Shown here one piece after another: positions 1 through 6,103 of a stretch of 9,842 nt of DNA. Under the pieces are notes generated by a model. The model saw only the letters and a program-made list of their open reading frames with translations, searched no databases and had not been told where the DNA came from. This stretch comes from Chloroflexota bacterium (GTDB taxonomy: Bacteria > Chloroflexota > Anaerolineae > UBA7937 > JACPPX01). Position numbers and translations under genes: made by a program. The DNA is taken from the NCBI GenBank assembly GCA_016196905.1, contig JACPWV010000053.1, positions 1 to 9,842 on the forward strand, written 5' to 3'. Numbering within the stretch: position 1 is the first letter of the stretch; each line of letters opens with the position of its first letter.

Positions 1-53
1 GGCTGCTTCAAGGCTGGTTCAACTGGGGGCAGCTGTACTTCAACACTTGGTAG
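1..53 (+). CDS. C-terminal end of an unidentified protein (5' partial)
   Basis: Reading from base 3, the frame gives LLQGWFNWGQLYFNTW and then TAG at 51-53. The aromatic-rich, amphipathic string looks more like a genuine protein C-terminus than the other two frames, which read as low-complexity or Cys/Arg-rich translations. Only about 16 residues are visible, so no family or function can be given. The short gap of 47 bases to the next start would fit an operon with the small protein at 101-469. The call is tentative: it rests on residue composition alone. Confidence 0.35.
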   Translation, partial: LLQGWFNWGQLYFNTW

Positions 54-100
54 GACTCGGTGCCTAACTGCTCGTGCAGCCGATTTGGTACCCCTGAATT

Positions 101-469
101 GTGAATATGGGCCAGACAAGTTGGGGCAGAAGAGGAGTCCAGGCCGTTCTACTGGCGGCTGGGCTCATGGCCTTGCTCCTGGTCGGGCTGGCAGCACCCC
201 GTTTGTTTCCGTCCGATGGTCTATCCGCCTATGAGGGGAATGAACGCGTCGCCGCGGAAGAGGCCCTATTATCGGCCCAGCTCGGCTGCAATGAACCTGG
301 TGATCGTCTCATGAGGCTCAAGTTCCAAGTCCTTGAGGTAACCCTTCAGACTGGATTGTGTCCACTCAGCGGCGTTCCTGCCTACCGGGCCCGCATCCGC
401 ACCTACACGCTGTTCATGATTCCCAGCGGCACCGTCTCAGTAGCGTGCAGTTCAGTCGACTGCCGTTAA
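101..469 (+). CDS. Small membrane-anchored or secreted protein of unknown function
   Basis: I do not recognise a family for this 122-residue protein. The N-terminus is short and basic (GRRG), followed by one hydrophobic segment at about residues 12-33 (VLLAAGLMALLLVGLAAP), so it is either a type II membrane anchor or an uncleaved signal peptide. The remaining roughly 85 residues should lie outside the cytoplasm. They contain four Cys (near residues 63, 87, 115 and 121), which could form disulfides, and a beta-rich looking stretch at YRARIRTYTLF. The start is GTG 101 or ATG 107. An in-frame TGA at 95-97 prevents any longer protein, and no clear Shine-Dalgarno sequence precedes either start. 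The stop at 467-469 lies about 54 bases before the promoter of the next transcription unit, with no evident terminator between. It is probably a real gene, function unknown. Confidence 0.6.
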   Translation: MNMGQTSWGRRGVQAVLLAAGLMALLLVGLAAPRLFPSDGLSAYEGNERVAAEEALLSAQLGCNEPGDRLMRLKFQVLEVTLQTGLCPLSGVPAYRARIRTYTLFMIPSGTVSVACSSVDCR

Positions 470-522
470 CTATTTGATCCAGCCTGGCGAGTTTCGCATT
501 TGTTTTGAGAGATACCGGAGTC

Positions 523-552
523 TTGACAAGACAGCTCGATTTATGATATAGT
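523..552 (+). promoter_or_regulatory. Sigma-70 type promoter for the leader/glutamate synthase operon
   Basis: A perfect -35 hexamer TTGACA (523-528) and a near-consensus -10 hexamer TATAGT (547-552) are separated by 18 bases. A TG dinucleotide at 544-545 sits one base upstream of the -10 box, making it an extended -10. Transcription should begin near A560/A561, about 25 bases before the leader ORF start. This is the best promoter match I see in the window. It lies outside any coding region and points straight into the attenuator and the synthase genes. The TSS is inferred. Confidence 0.8.
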
Positions 553-584
553 CATTCCCAAATTAGGGAGCACGAGACGAACCG

Positions 585-692
585 ATGAGCGTGGATCGCC
601 GAGCCCAGCAGGTCAATCGAAATGGCGATAATAACAACGCCAACCAGGGCGTGTGCAGCTGTGACTCCACGCTTGGCACCGAGATAGCCTAG
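585..692 (+). CDS. Putative Asn/Gln-rich leader peptide (35 aa)
   Basis: This short ORF runs from ATG 585 to TAG 690-692 and encodes 35 residues. Codons 8-21 (606-647) hold six Asn and three Gln in fourteen positions, far more than in the proteins around it. Cys residues follow at positions 24 and 26. The first codons coincide with RNA segment 1 of the attenuator and codons 28-30 with segment 2, so translating it would directly control the alternative hairpins. It lies just after a strong promoter and before a terminator hairpin, the usual place of an attenuation peptide. Ribosome binding looks weak: AGGGAG at 565-570 is 14 bases from the ATG, with only a poor GAGACG-like match closer. The peptide itself probably has no other function. 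A toxin or RiPP precursor is possible but has no supporting neighbour. Confidence 0.6.
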   Translation: MSVDRRAQQVNRNGDNNNANQGVCSCDSTLGTEIA

Positions 693-723
693 ATGGCTGG
701 AATACGATTGGAGTTTTTAGGTC

Positions 724-767
724 TGAGGAGCGTGGAGCATAAATCCCCACGCTCCTCACTCTTTTGA
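724..767 (+). terminator. Rho-independent terminator/attenuator hairpin before the synthase operon
   Basis: A perfect 12-bp inverted repeat, TGAGGAGCGTGG (724-735) and CCACGCTCCTCA (747-758), encloses an 11-base loop and is followed by CTCTTTTG (759-766). It lies wholly between the leader ORF and the Shine-Dalgarno sequence of the first synthase gene. It can therefore end the short leader transcript (about 205 nt) before the operon is transcribed. The T-run is modest (four consecutive T), which suits a leaky, regulated terminator. Confidence 0.8.
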
Positions 768-781
768 TAGAGGGAGGCGCG

Positions 782-3316
782 ATGGCCGGTCGCTACAGTA
801 TCCCCCGCCGTCCAGCCCCGGCCCCCTTTCCCTTGCCCGCCCGCTTCCGCATGGGAGAGGAGGACGAGTACGTCAAGTACGGTCGGCGAGGCCTGGAGGG
901 GCCGGAAGACGCCCACTGGACCCCGCAAATCATCTCCCAGATCTGGTACCAAGCCGAGACGGGGAAAGTCCCCGTGTCAGGCGCGGGCTATGGCGGAGCC
1001 TTCGCCGGACCCGGTTTCGAGGGCATCTGGTTAGACATGTCCGAGATCGTCCGCCCCACCCGCGATGGGATCCACGGCCGGGAGTACATCTCCACCAGCA
1101 TCGATTTAGGCCGCGCCCCCGCCTTTTTGAGTTTTGATAGGCAGGAGGAGTTACGTGCATCGCTGCCTCCATTGGTGGAGCTGCCCCTGCCTATCCTCTT
1201 CAACCCGCCCCCGCTGGGAGGAGCGCGGGTCCGTCAGGCGATGCTGGGGGCCGCCCGACAACTGGGCACCATCGCCTTCCTCTCCACCGGGTTGGGCTCC
1301 GTTTCGATTGGGGACGAGAGCCTCGCCCCTCGCTTCAACGGAGGCCTCCCCGATCCTCTGCCCGACTGGCTGGGGCAGGTGCGCTTGATCGAGGTCGAGT
1401 ATGACCAGTTCCCGAAGGAGCCGCAACTGGCCTGGCTCGAGAGGACCAAGGCCGGCTGGCCGGAGCTGCTGGTCTCGATCCGCACGCCCCTAGTGCCGAG
1501 GGTCGAGGACCAAGTCGTGGCCCTGATCGAGGGAGGGGCTGACATCGTCCATCTTTATGCCGACGAATACGGGCGGGAGCTCGTCCTCGACAGAGGGAGC
1601 GCTCCGCGCGCCCTGCCCCGAGCCCTCCACGCGGTCCACGAGCGGCTGGTCGAACTGGGGATCCGCGATCAGGTTACCCTCCTGGCCAGCGGGGGGATCG
1701 CCGCTGCCGAACACATCCCCAAGGCGATCCTGTGCGGCGCGGACGGGGTGGTGCTGGACTTCCCCCTGGTGATCGCCTTGGGTTGTGGCTTGTGGGCCGA
1801 TTCTCTTCGCCCCTGCCCGGTGGAGGCCGATGCCATCGATCCCGCTTGGGGTGCGCAACGTATTATCAACCTAATGGGAGCCTGGCGCGATCAGCTTCTG
1901 GAGGTGCTGGGTGCCATGGGGATGCGCGAGGTGCGGCGCCTGCGCGGCGAGACCGGTCGGGCCATCTTCTACGAGGAAGAGGAGAAGGCTTTTCGGGATC
2001 TCTTCCCCCATCGGCAGCCTGGAGGGCAGCCCGCCGAGTCCAGCGAGAATTCCGAGGGGGATCTGCGCTGGACTGAGGATCTCCTTCAGGCAACCTGGCT
2101 CGAGGCTGCCACCGGACGGTCGGTGGATAGCCACCTGCGAGTGGGCCGCTCGGGCGGTGGCTTCGATAGGCTGCGCTTCGTCAGCGAGGTCAAGAGCCAG
2201 GCCGAGGCTGTTCGAAACGACGACGATGCAGAGATCGATCTCTCCTTGGCTCTAAATCGGCGCGGCGATGGTCGCCCCCAGATCGTCCTGCCCCTGGCCA
2301 TCTACGGAGCGGGGATGTCCTTCGGCTCGGTCAGCCTGCAGACCATGCTGGCCCGCGCCATGGCTGCCCAGCGCTTGGGTTTATTAGTCTCCACCGGCGA
2401 GGGTGGGTACCCGGAGGCCTTGATCCCCTACGCCGATCATATCATCACCCAGGTAGCCACCGGCCTGTTCGGGGTGAGCGAGGAGACCATCCAGAGGGCG
2501 CCCTTGGTGGAGTTCAAATACGCCCAGGGCGCCAAGCCCGGGTTGGGAGGCCACCTGTTGGCGGGCAAGAACACCGCGGTGGTGGCGGCCCTGCGGGAGG
2601 CGGTCCCCAGTACCAGTCTGTACTCGCCCTTTCCCTTCCACAGCGTCTACTCGGTGGAGGATCACAAGAAGCACGTGGATTGGATCAAGGCGGTGAACCC
2701 GCGGGCGCTGGTCTCGGTCAAGGTGGCCACGCCCACCGATGTGGACATGGTGGCGGTGGGGATCTATTACGCGGGTGCCCACATTATCCACCTGGACGGA
2801 GGCTACGGCGGCACCGGGGCGGCCCCCGAGATCGCCAAGAAGAACATCGCCATGCCCCTGGAATACGCCATCCCCAAGGTGCACCAGTTCCTGCTGAGCG
2901 AGGGCATCCGCGATGAGATTGTGCTGATGGTCTCGGGGGGGATCCGCACCGCTTACGACGTGGCCAAGTCAATTGCCCTGGGCGCCGATGGAGCCATCAT
3001 CGGAACCGCGGAGCTGGTGGCGCTGGGGTGCACGCGGGTGGGCGCTTGCGAAAAGGGTCTGGGGTGCCCCTTCGGCATCGCGACGACAGATCCTCAGCGG
3101 GCGCAGCTCATCGATCCCGTCTGGGGGGCTCAGCGCATCGTGAACATGTACCTGGCCTGGAGGGGGCAGTGGATAGAGCTGCTGCGCGCCTTGGGCCTGC
3201 GCAGCATCGCCGAGCTGCGAGGGCGGACGGACACGTTGGTGTACCTGGAGGAGGCTGATGCTGGATTCGAGCCCCGTCGGGCGCATCCTCAGATCGCGCA
3301 GGCCGTTGCTCGTTAA
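782..3316 (+). CDS. Glutamate synthase FMN-binding protein with tandem synthase domains (archaeal/GltB2 type)
   Basis: This 844-residue protein should carry the synthase half of glutamate synthase: ammonia plus 2-oxoglutarate to glutamate on FMN with a 3Fe-4S cluster. It holds two homologous halves. The C-terminal half (about 430-830) keeps the active-site features: GMSFGSVS (511-518), STGEGG (537-542), QGAKPGLGGH, SVKV, the glycine loop GGYGGTG, SGGIR, and Cys750, Cys756 and Cys762 ahead of GIATTDP. The N-terminal half (about 20-415) aligns with it (HLYADEYGRE for HLDGGYGGTG; DPAWGAQRI for DPVWGAQRI) but lacks the GEGG and GGTG loops and has Ser341 where a cluster Cys is expected. It is probably structural. 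I chose ATG 782 because AGGGAGG (771-777) precedes it. An in-frame TTG at 764 would start inside the terminator. Ordinary GltB2-like proteins carry a single domain of roughly half this length. Confidence 0.88.
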   Translation: MAGRYSIPRRPAPAPFPLPARFRMGEEDEYVKYGRRGLEGPEDAHWTPQIISQIWYQAETGKVPVSGAGYGGAFAGPGFEGIWLDMSEIVRPTRDGIHGREYISTSIDLGRAPAFLSFDRQEELRASLPPLVELPLPILFNPPPLGGARVRQAMLGAARQLGTIAFLSTGLGSVSIGDESLAPRFNGGLPDPLPDWLGQVRLIEVEYDQFPKEPQLAWLERTKAGWPELLVSIRTPLVPRVEDQVVALIEGGADIVHLYADEYGRELVLDRGSAPRALPRALHAVHERLVELGIRDQVTLLASGGIAAAEHIPKAILCGADGVVLDFPLVIALGCGLWADSLRPCPVEADAIDPAWGAQRIINLMGAWRDQLLEVLGAMGMREVRRLRGETGRAIFYEEEEKAFRDLFPHRQPGGQPAESSENSEGDLRWTEDLLQATWLEAATGRSVDSHLRVGRSGGGFDRLRFVSEVKSQAEAVRNDDDAEIDLSLALNRRGDGRPQIVLPLAIYGAGMSFGSVSLQTMLARAMAAQRLGLLVSTGEGGYPEALIPYADHIITQVATGLFGVSEETIQRAPLVEFKYAQGAKPGLGGHLLAGKNTAVVAALREAVPSTSLYSPFPFHSVYSVEDHKKHVDWIKAVNPRALVSVKVATPTDVDMVAVGIYYAGAHIIHLDGGYGGTGAAPEIAKKNIAMPLEYAIPKVHQFLLSEGIRDEIVLMVSGGIRTAYDVAKSIALGADGAIIGTAELVALGCTRVGACEKGLGCPFGIATTDPQRAQLIDPVWGAQRIVNMYLAWRGQWIELLRALGLRSIAELRGRTDTLVYLEEADAGFEPRRAHPQIAQAVAR
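3247..3254 (+). promoter_or_regulatory. Ribosome binding site for the amidotransferase gene, inside the preceding gene
   Basis: GGAGGAGG lies 3-6 bases before ATG 3258, within the last 25 codons of the synthase gene. It supports a start at 3258 and a 59-base overlap. The alternative GTG at 3327, just after the upstream stop, is preceded only by a pyrimidine-rich CCGGCCTCCT and has no visible ribosome binding site. Confidence 0.6.
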
Positions 3317-5837
3317 CCGGCCTCCTGTGCCCCGCCACAAGGCCGAGGCAGAGGGGGGCTGCGGAGTGGTGGGGGTCATCTCAAACCAACCCCTGCCCGG
3401 CGAGCACCTCTACGCGCCTTGCCTCCAGATGCGTAACCGGGGCAACGGCAAGGGGGGCGGCCTGGTGGCCGCGGGGTTGTCCGCCGAGCAACTGGGGGTC
3501 TCGCCCCAGCTTTTGAAGGAGGACTACCTGATCCAAGTGGCCTTCTTGGATCCAGCAGCCCGCCCGGAAGTAGAGGGGGAGTGCCTGGAGCCGTACTTGG
3601 AGATCCATCATGCCGGCGCGGCTCCCAGCTTGGAGGACTGCCGGGAGGTGGAGGGCTTAGAAGTCCAGCCGCCCCAGGTTTGGCGCTACTTCGCCCGGGT
3701 GCGCAAGGAGCTGCTGGAGCATTTCGTCGCCGAGCACGGCCTGGAGGGCCTCGAGCCGCGCCAGGCTGAGGACGAGTTCATTTATCAAAACACCTATCGC
3801 CTTAACCAACGCTTCTACGCCTCCCTCGGTGAGAAGCGGGCCTTCGTGCTCTGCCACGGCCAGGACATGCTGGTCTTCAAGATCGTGGGCTACGCCCAGC
3901 AGGCCCTGCGCTATTATCGCCTTGAGGACCTGCGTGCCCACCTGTGGGTGGGGCACCAACGCTACCCCACTAAGGGTCGGGTGTGGCACCCGGGTGGGGC
4001 CCACCCCTTCATCGGACTGCACGAGGCCTTGGTGCACAACGGGGACTTCGCCAACTACCATGCCGTGTGCGAGTACTTACATCAGCGCAACATCGCCCCG
4101 CTGTTCCTCACCGATACCGAGGTCTCGGTCCTCCTTTTCGACCTGTGGAGCCGGGTCTACCGCTATCCCCTGGAATACCTTATCGAGGCTTTGGCCCCCA
4201 CCACCGAGCGGGATTTCGAGAAGCTGCCTCCCGAGAAGCGGACCATCTATCGCGCCATACAGGCCGCCCATATGCACGGCTCCCCCGACGGGCCTTGGTT
4301 CTTCATCATCGCCCGCTCCCTCCCCCAGGAGGGCGCGCTCCAACTCCTGGGCATCACCGACACCTCCATGCTCCGCCCCCAAGTCTTCGCCCTGCAAGAG
4401 GGGGAGCGGCAGATCGGGGTCATCGCCTCGGAGAAGCAGGCCATCGACGCCCTCCTGCGCAGCCTGGCCCAAGAGGATCCCCGGGTCTGCCCCGTGGCCG
4501 ACCTTTACTGGAACGCCCGCGGCGGGAGCCACACCGACGGGGGGGCCTTCATCTTCACCCTGGATATGGGAGACCAGCCGCGGCGGTTGGTCTGCACCGA
4601 CAAGTTCGGTAAGGTCGTGACACCGCCCCATGGCGAAAGAGATGCTGCGATCGGGGACGGGCGATTCGGCGAAGCGGCGCTGCCTCGAGTCGATGTGACG
4701 AACACGCTGGAATCTATGGAGAGTACTCAGCGCCAGCTCGCCTCCTGGAGCGATGCTGAACTGCGCGCCTTCTGCCAAGCCGTGGTGGACTGGTCCGACT
4801 CGGGCGACCAGGCTCGAATGCAGGCCATCGAACTTCTGACCGGGCTGCTCGACCGCCGCTACGACCCCGGAACCATGCGGCGCGCCTGGATCATTGCCAT
4901 AGTCGAAGCCGCCCTATACCGCGTATTGCGAGGCGTTCCCGAACTGGATGCATCGGTTCCGAGCCTCTATCGACGCATCGATTGGGCCTCCAGCGAACAT
5001 TTGCGCCCGCCGCGCCCGCCCCAGGAGATTTTAGTAGTCGACCTGAGCAGTTTCCTTTCGGAAGGGGAGCGCTCGGGGGCGCGCATCCTGGCCGAGGCGC
5101 ACCGAAAAGGCTGGCGGCGAGCCATCGTTTTCGATTGCCGAGGTCAACGCTTTCAGGGCTGCGGCCTGGGTCCCTCCAGCCAGGGGTTTCGTCTGGATGT
5201 GTACGGGAGCAGCGGGGACTACCTGGGATCGGGATTGGACGGGGAGGAGATCCGAGTGCATGGAAACGCCCAAGATCAAGTAGGGCAGATCTTGAAGAAT
5301 GGGAAGTTGGCCATCTTCGGTGATGTGGGGCAGGCTTTCCTCTACGGGGCTAAGGGCGGGGAGGTCTACGTGCTGGGTAATGCCGCCGGCCGGCCGCTGA
5401 TCAATGCGGTGGGCTCACCGCGGGTGGTCATCAACGGAACCTGCCTGGATTATCTGGCCGAATCCTTCATGGCTGGAGATCCCCTGGCCGGCGGGGGGTT
5501 CGCGATCCTCAACGCTCTGCGCATCACTCCCCGGGGGGAGTTCGAGGAACTAGAGGAGCCTTATCCGGGGGGAAATCTACTCTCTTTGGCCTCGGGTGGG
5601 GCGGTCTACCTCCGCGATCCCCACCAGCGGGTGGAGGAGAGACAATTGAACGGCGGCGTCTTCGCCCCCTTCAGCGCCGCCGATTGGGACCTCGTCCTTC
5701 CCTACCTGGAGGAGAACCAGCGCCACTTCGGGATCTCCGTTCCAGATGTACTTTTAAAGGTCGACGGCGCGCCGCGCCGGCCCCAGGAGGTCTACCGCAA
5801 AGTGATCCCCCGCGCCGGCTCGGTCCTCACCGAGTAA
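3258..5837 (+). CDS. Glutamate synthase glutaminase (class-II GATase) fused to GXGXG domain
   Basis: This 859-residue partner of the preceding synthase should hydrolyse glutamine and channel ammonia to the FMN domain. The N-terminal part (about 35-450) is a class-II glutamine amidotransferase. It shows the nucleophile region GGCGVVGV with Cys35, the substrate loop around HQRYPTKG (233-240), HNGDFANY (260-267) and TDTEVSVLLFD. The C-terminal part (about 590-840) is the GXGXG beta-helix domain of glutamate synthase, with CGLGP at 635, VYGSSGDYLGSGLDG, VHGNAQDQ (667-674), GDVGQAF and VLGNAAGRP. A helical linker of about 130 residues joins them. The nucleophile must be N-terminal to act, so a 34-residue propeptide (11 residues if GTG 3327 is used) would have to be cleaved, as in GltB. 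The gene overlaps its upstream neighbour by 59 bases, pointing to coupled translation and a 1:1 complex. It carries no FMN barrel of its own. Confidence 0.88.
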   Translation: MLDSSPVGRILRSRRPLLVNRPPVPRHKAEAEGGCGVVGVISNQPLPGEHLYAPCLQMRNRGNGKGGGLVAAGLSAEQLGVSPQLLKEDYLIQVAFLDPAARPEVEGECLEPYLEIHHAGAAPSLEDCREVEGLEVQPPQVWRYFARVRKELLEHFVAEHGLEGLEPRQAEDEFIYQNTYRLNQRFYASLGEKRAFVLCHGQDMLVFKIVGYAQQALRYYRLEDLRAHLWVGHQRYPTKGRVWHPGGAHPFIGLHEALVHNGDFANYHAVCEYLHQRNIAPLFLTDTEVSVLLFDLWSRVYRYPLEYLIEALAPTTERDFEKLPPEKRTIYRAIQAAHMHGSPDGPWFFIIARSLPQEGALQLLGITDTSMLRPQVFALQEGERQIGVIASEKQAIDALLRSLAQEDPRVCPVADLYWNARGGSHTDGGAFIFTLDMGDQPRRLVCTDKFGKVVTPPHGERDAAIGDGRFGEAALPRVDVTNTLESMESTQRQLASWSDAELRAFCQAVVDWSDSGDQARMQAIELLTGLLDRRYDPGTMRRAWIIAIVEAALYRVLRGVPELDASVPSLYRRIDWASSEHLRPPRPPQEILVVDLSSFLSEGERSGARILAEAHRKGWRRAIVFDCRGQRFQGCGLGPSSQGFRLDVYGSSGDYLGSGLDGEEIRVHGNAQDQVGQILKNGKLAIFGDVGQAFLYGAKGGEVYVLGNAAGRPLINAVGSPRVVINGTCLDYLAESFMAGDPLAGGGFAILNALRITPRGEFEELEEPYPGGNLLSLASGGAVYLRDPHQRVEERQLNGGVFAPFSAADWDLVLPYLEENQRHFGISVPDVLLKVDGAPRRPQEVYRKVIPRAGSVLTE

Positions 5838-6040
5838 GGAGAAACCAACGGCTCGGAAATCCTTCGCCGAGCTGGCCATCCCGAAGAGCTAGAGCCCCGG
5901 TTGCCTTTCCACCGAGAATACTTAGTCAAATCGCGGGGTGGTGACGAAAAATCGTCTCCGCCAGTGCATCCCTCCCAAAATCGGTCGCCACAGCGGGCGA
6001 TGGTGGGGATCGAAAGAGGCGCGCCTGTGTGCCCCAGAAC
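5838..6040 (+). other. Non-coding stretch between operons, with weak hairpins
   Basis: I see no gene here. Two inverted repeats are present. GCTCGG/CCGAGC (5851-5856 and 5867-5872) could form a 6-bp stem. GGTGG-T-GACGA/TCGTC-T-CCGCC (5937-5947 and 5952-5962) could form a stem with a four-A loop, one T-T mismatch and one G-T wobble. Neither is followed by a T-run, so neither is a convincing intrinsic terminator. They may stabilise the 3' end of the synthase mRNA or take part in Rho-dependent termination. That function is a guess. Confidence 0.35.
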
Positions 6041-6069
6041 CGACGATCTAGCGAGCGCCGTGTTATAAT
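6040..6069 (+). promoter_or_regulatory. Extended -10 promoter for the flavoprotein/tal-pgi operon
   Basis: A perfect TATAAT (6064-6069) is preceded by TG one base upstream (6061-6062), which is the extended -10 arrangement. The best -35 candidate is the weak CCGACG (6040-6045) at 18 bases. Extended -10 promoters tolerate a poor -35. Transcription would begin near 6076, leaving a leader of about 28 bases before ATG 6104. Confidence 0.65.
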
Positions 6070-6103
6070 AGTCGTGTCGTAAGATAAAGTTTCGAGAATC
6101 TGG

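Larger units (their letters stand above)
560..767 (+). promoter_or_regulatory. Transcription attenuator leader RNA (four mutually exclusive segments)
   Basis: Four short segments repeat between promoter and operon. Segment 1 is AGCGTGGA (588-595), segment 2 is CTCCACGCT (665-673), segment 3 is AGCGTGGAG (729-737) and segment 4 is CCACGCTCCTCA (747-758). Pair 3:4 makes the terminator stem (12 bp). Pair 2:3 makes a 9-bp perfect antiterminator plus one G-U at 674/728. Pair 1:2 makes 8 bp plus two G-U pairs and would free segment 3 for termination. The Asn/Gln codons of the leader ORF lie between segments 1 and 2. A small hairpin, AGCC/GGCT (686-689 and 695-698), sits in the antiterminator loop. 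A ribosome stalled on those codons would block 1:2 and leave segment 2 free to capture segment 3, allowing readthrough. The pairing is visible in the sequence; the regulatory logic is inferred from trp-type attenuators. Confidence 0.75.

Noticed and set aside
585..692. The leader ORF as a RiPP precursor (C-S-C near the end)
   Set aside because: No modifying enzyme, protease or transporter lies nearby. The RNA segments overlapping its codons explain the sequence better as an attenuator.
693..767. A second mini-ORF (24 codons) starting at the ATG directly after the leader stop and in the same frame
   Set aside because: It spans the whole terminator hairpin and ends in its T-run, has no ribosome binding site, and its residues are dictated by the hairpin arms. 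Readthrough of the TAG has no support.
764..781. TTG 764 as the start of the first synthase gene
   Set aside because: It falls inside the terminator tail and has no ribosome binding site; AGGGAGG at 771-777 fits ATG 782.
5937..5962. Hairpin after the amidotransferase gene as an intrinsic terminator
   Set aside because: There is no T-run after the stem, and the stem contains a T-T mismatch and a wobble.
6019..6026. Palindromic GCGCGC-type sequence near 6019-6026 as an operator
   Set aside because: It is a single short GC-only palindrome with no second copy, too weak to support a binding site.
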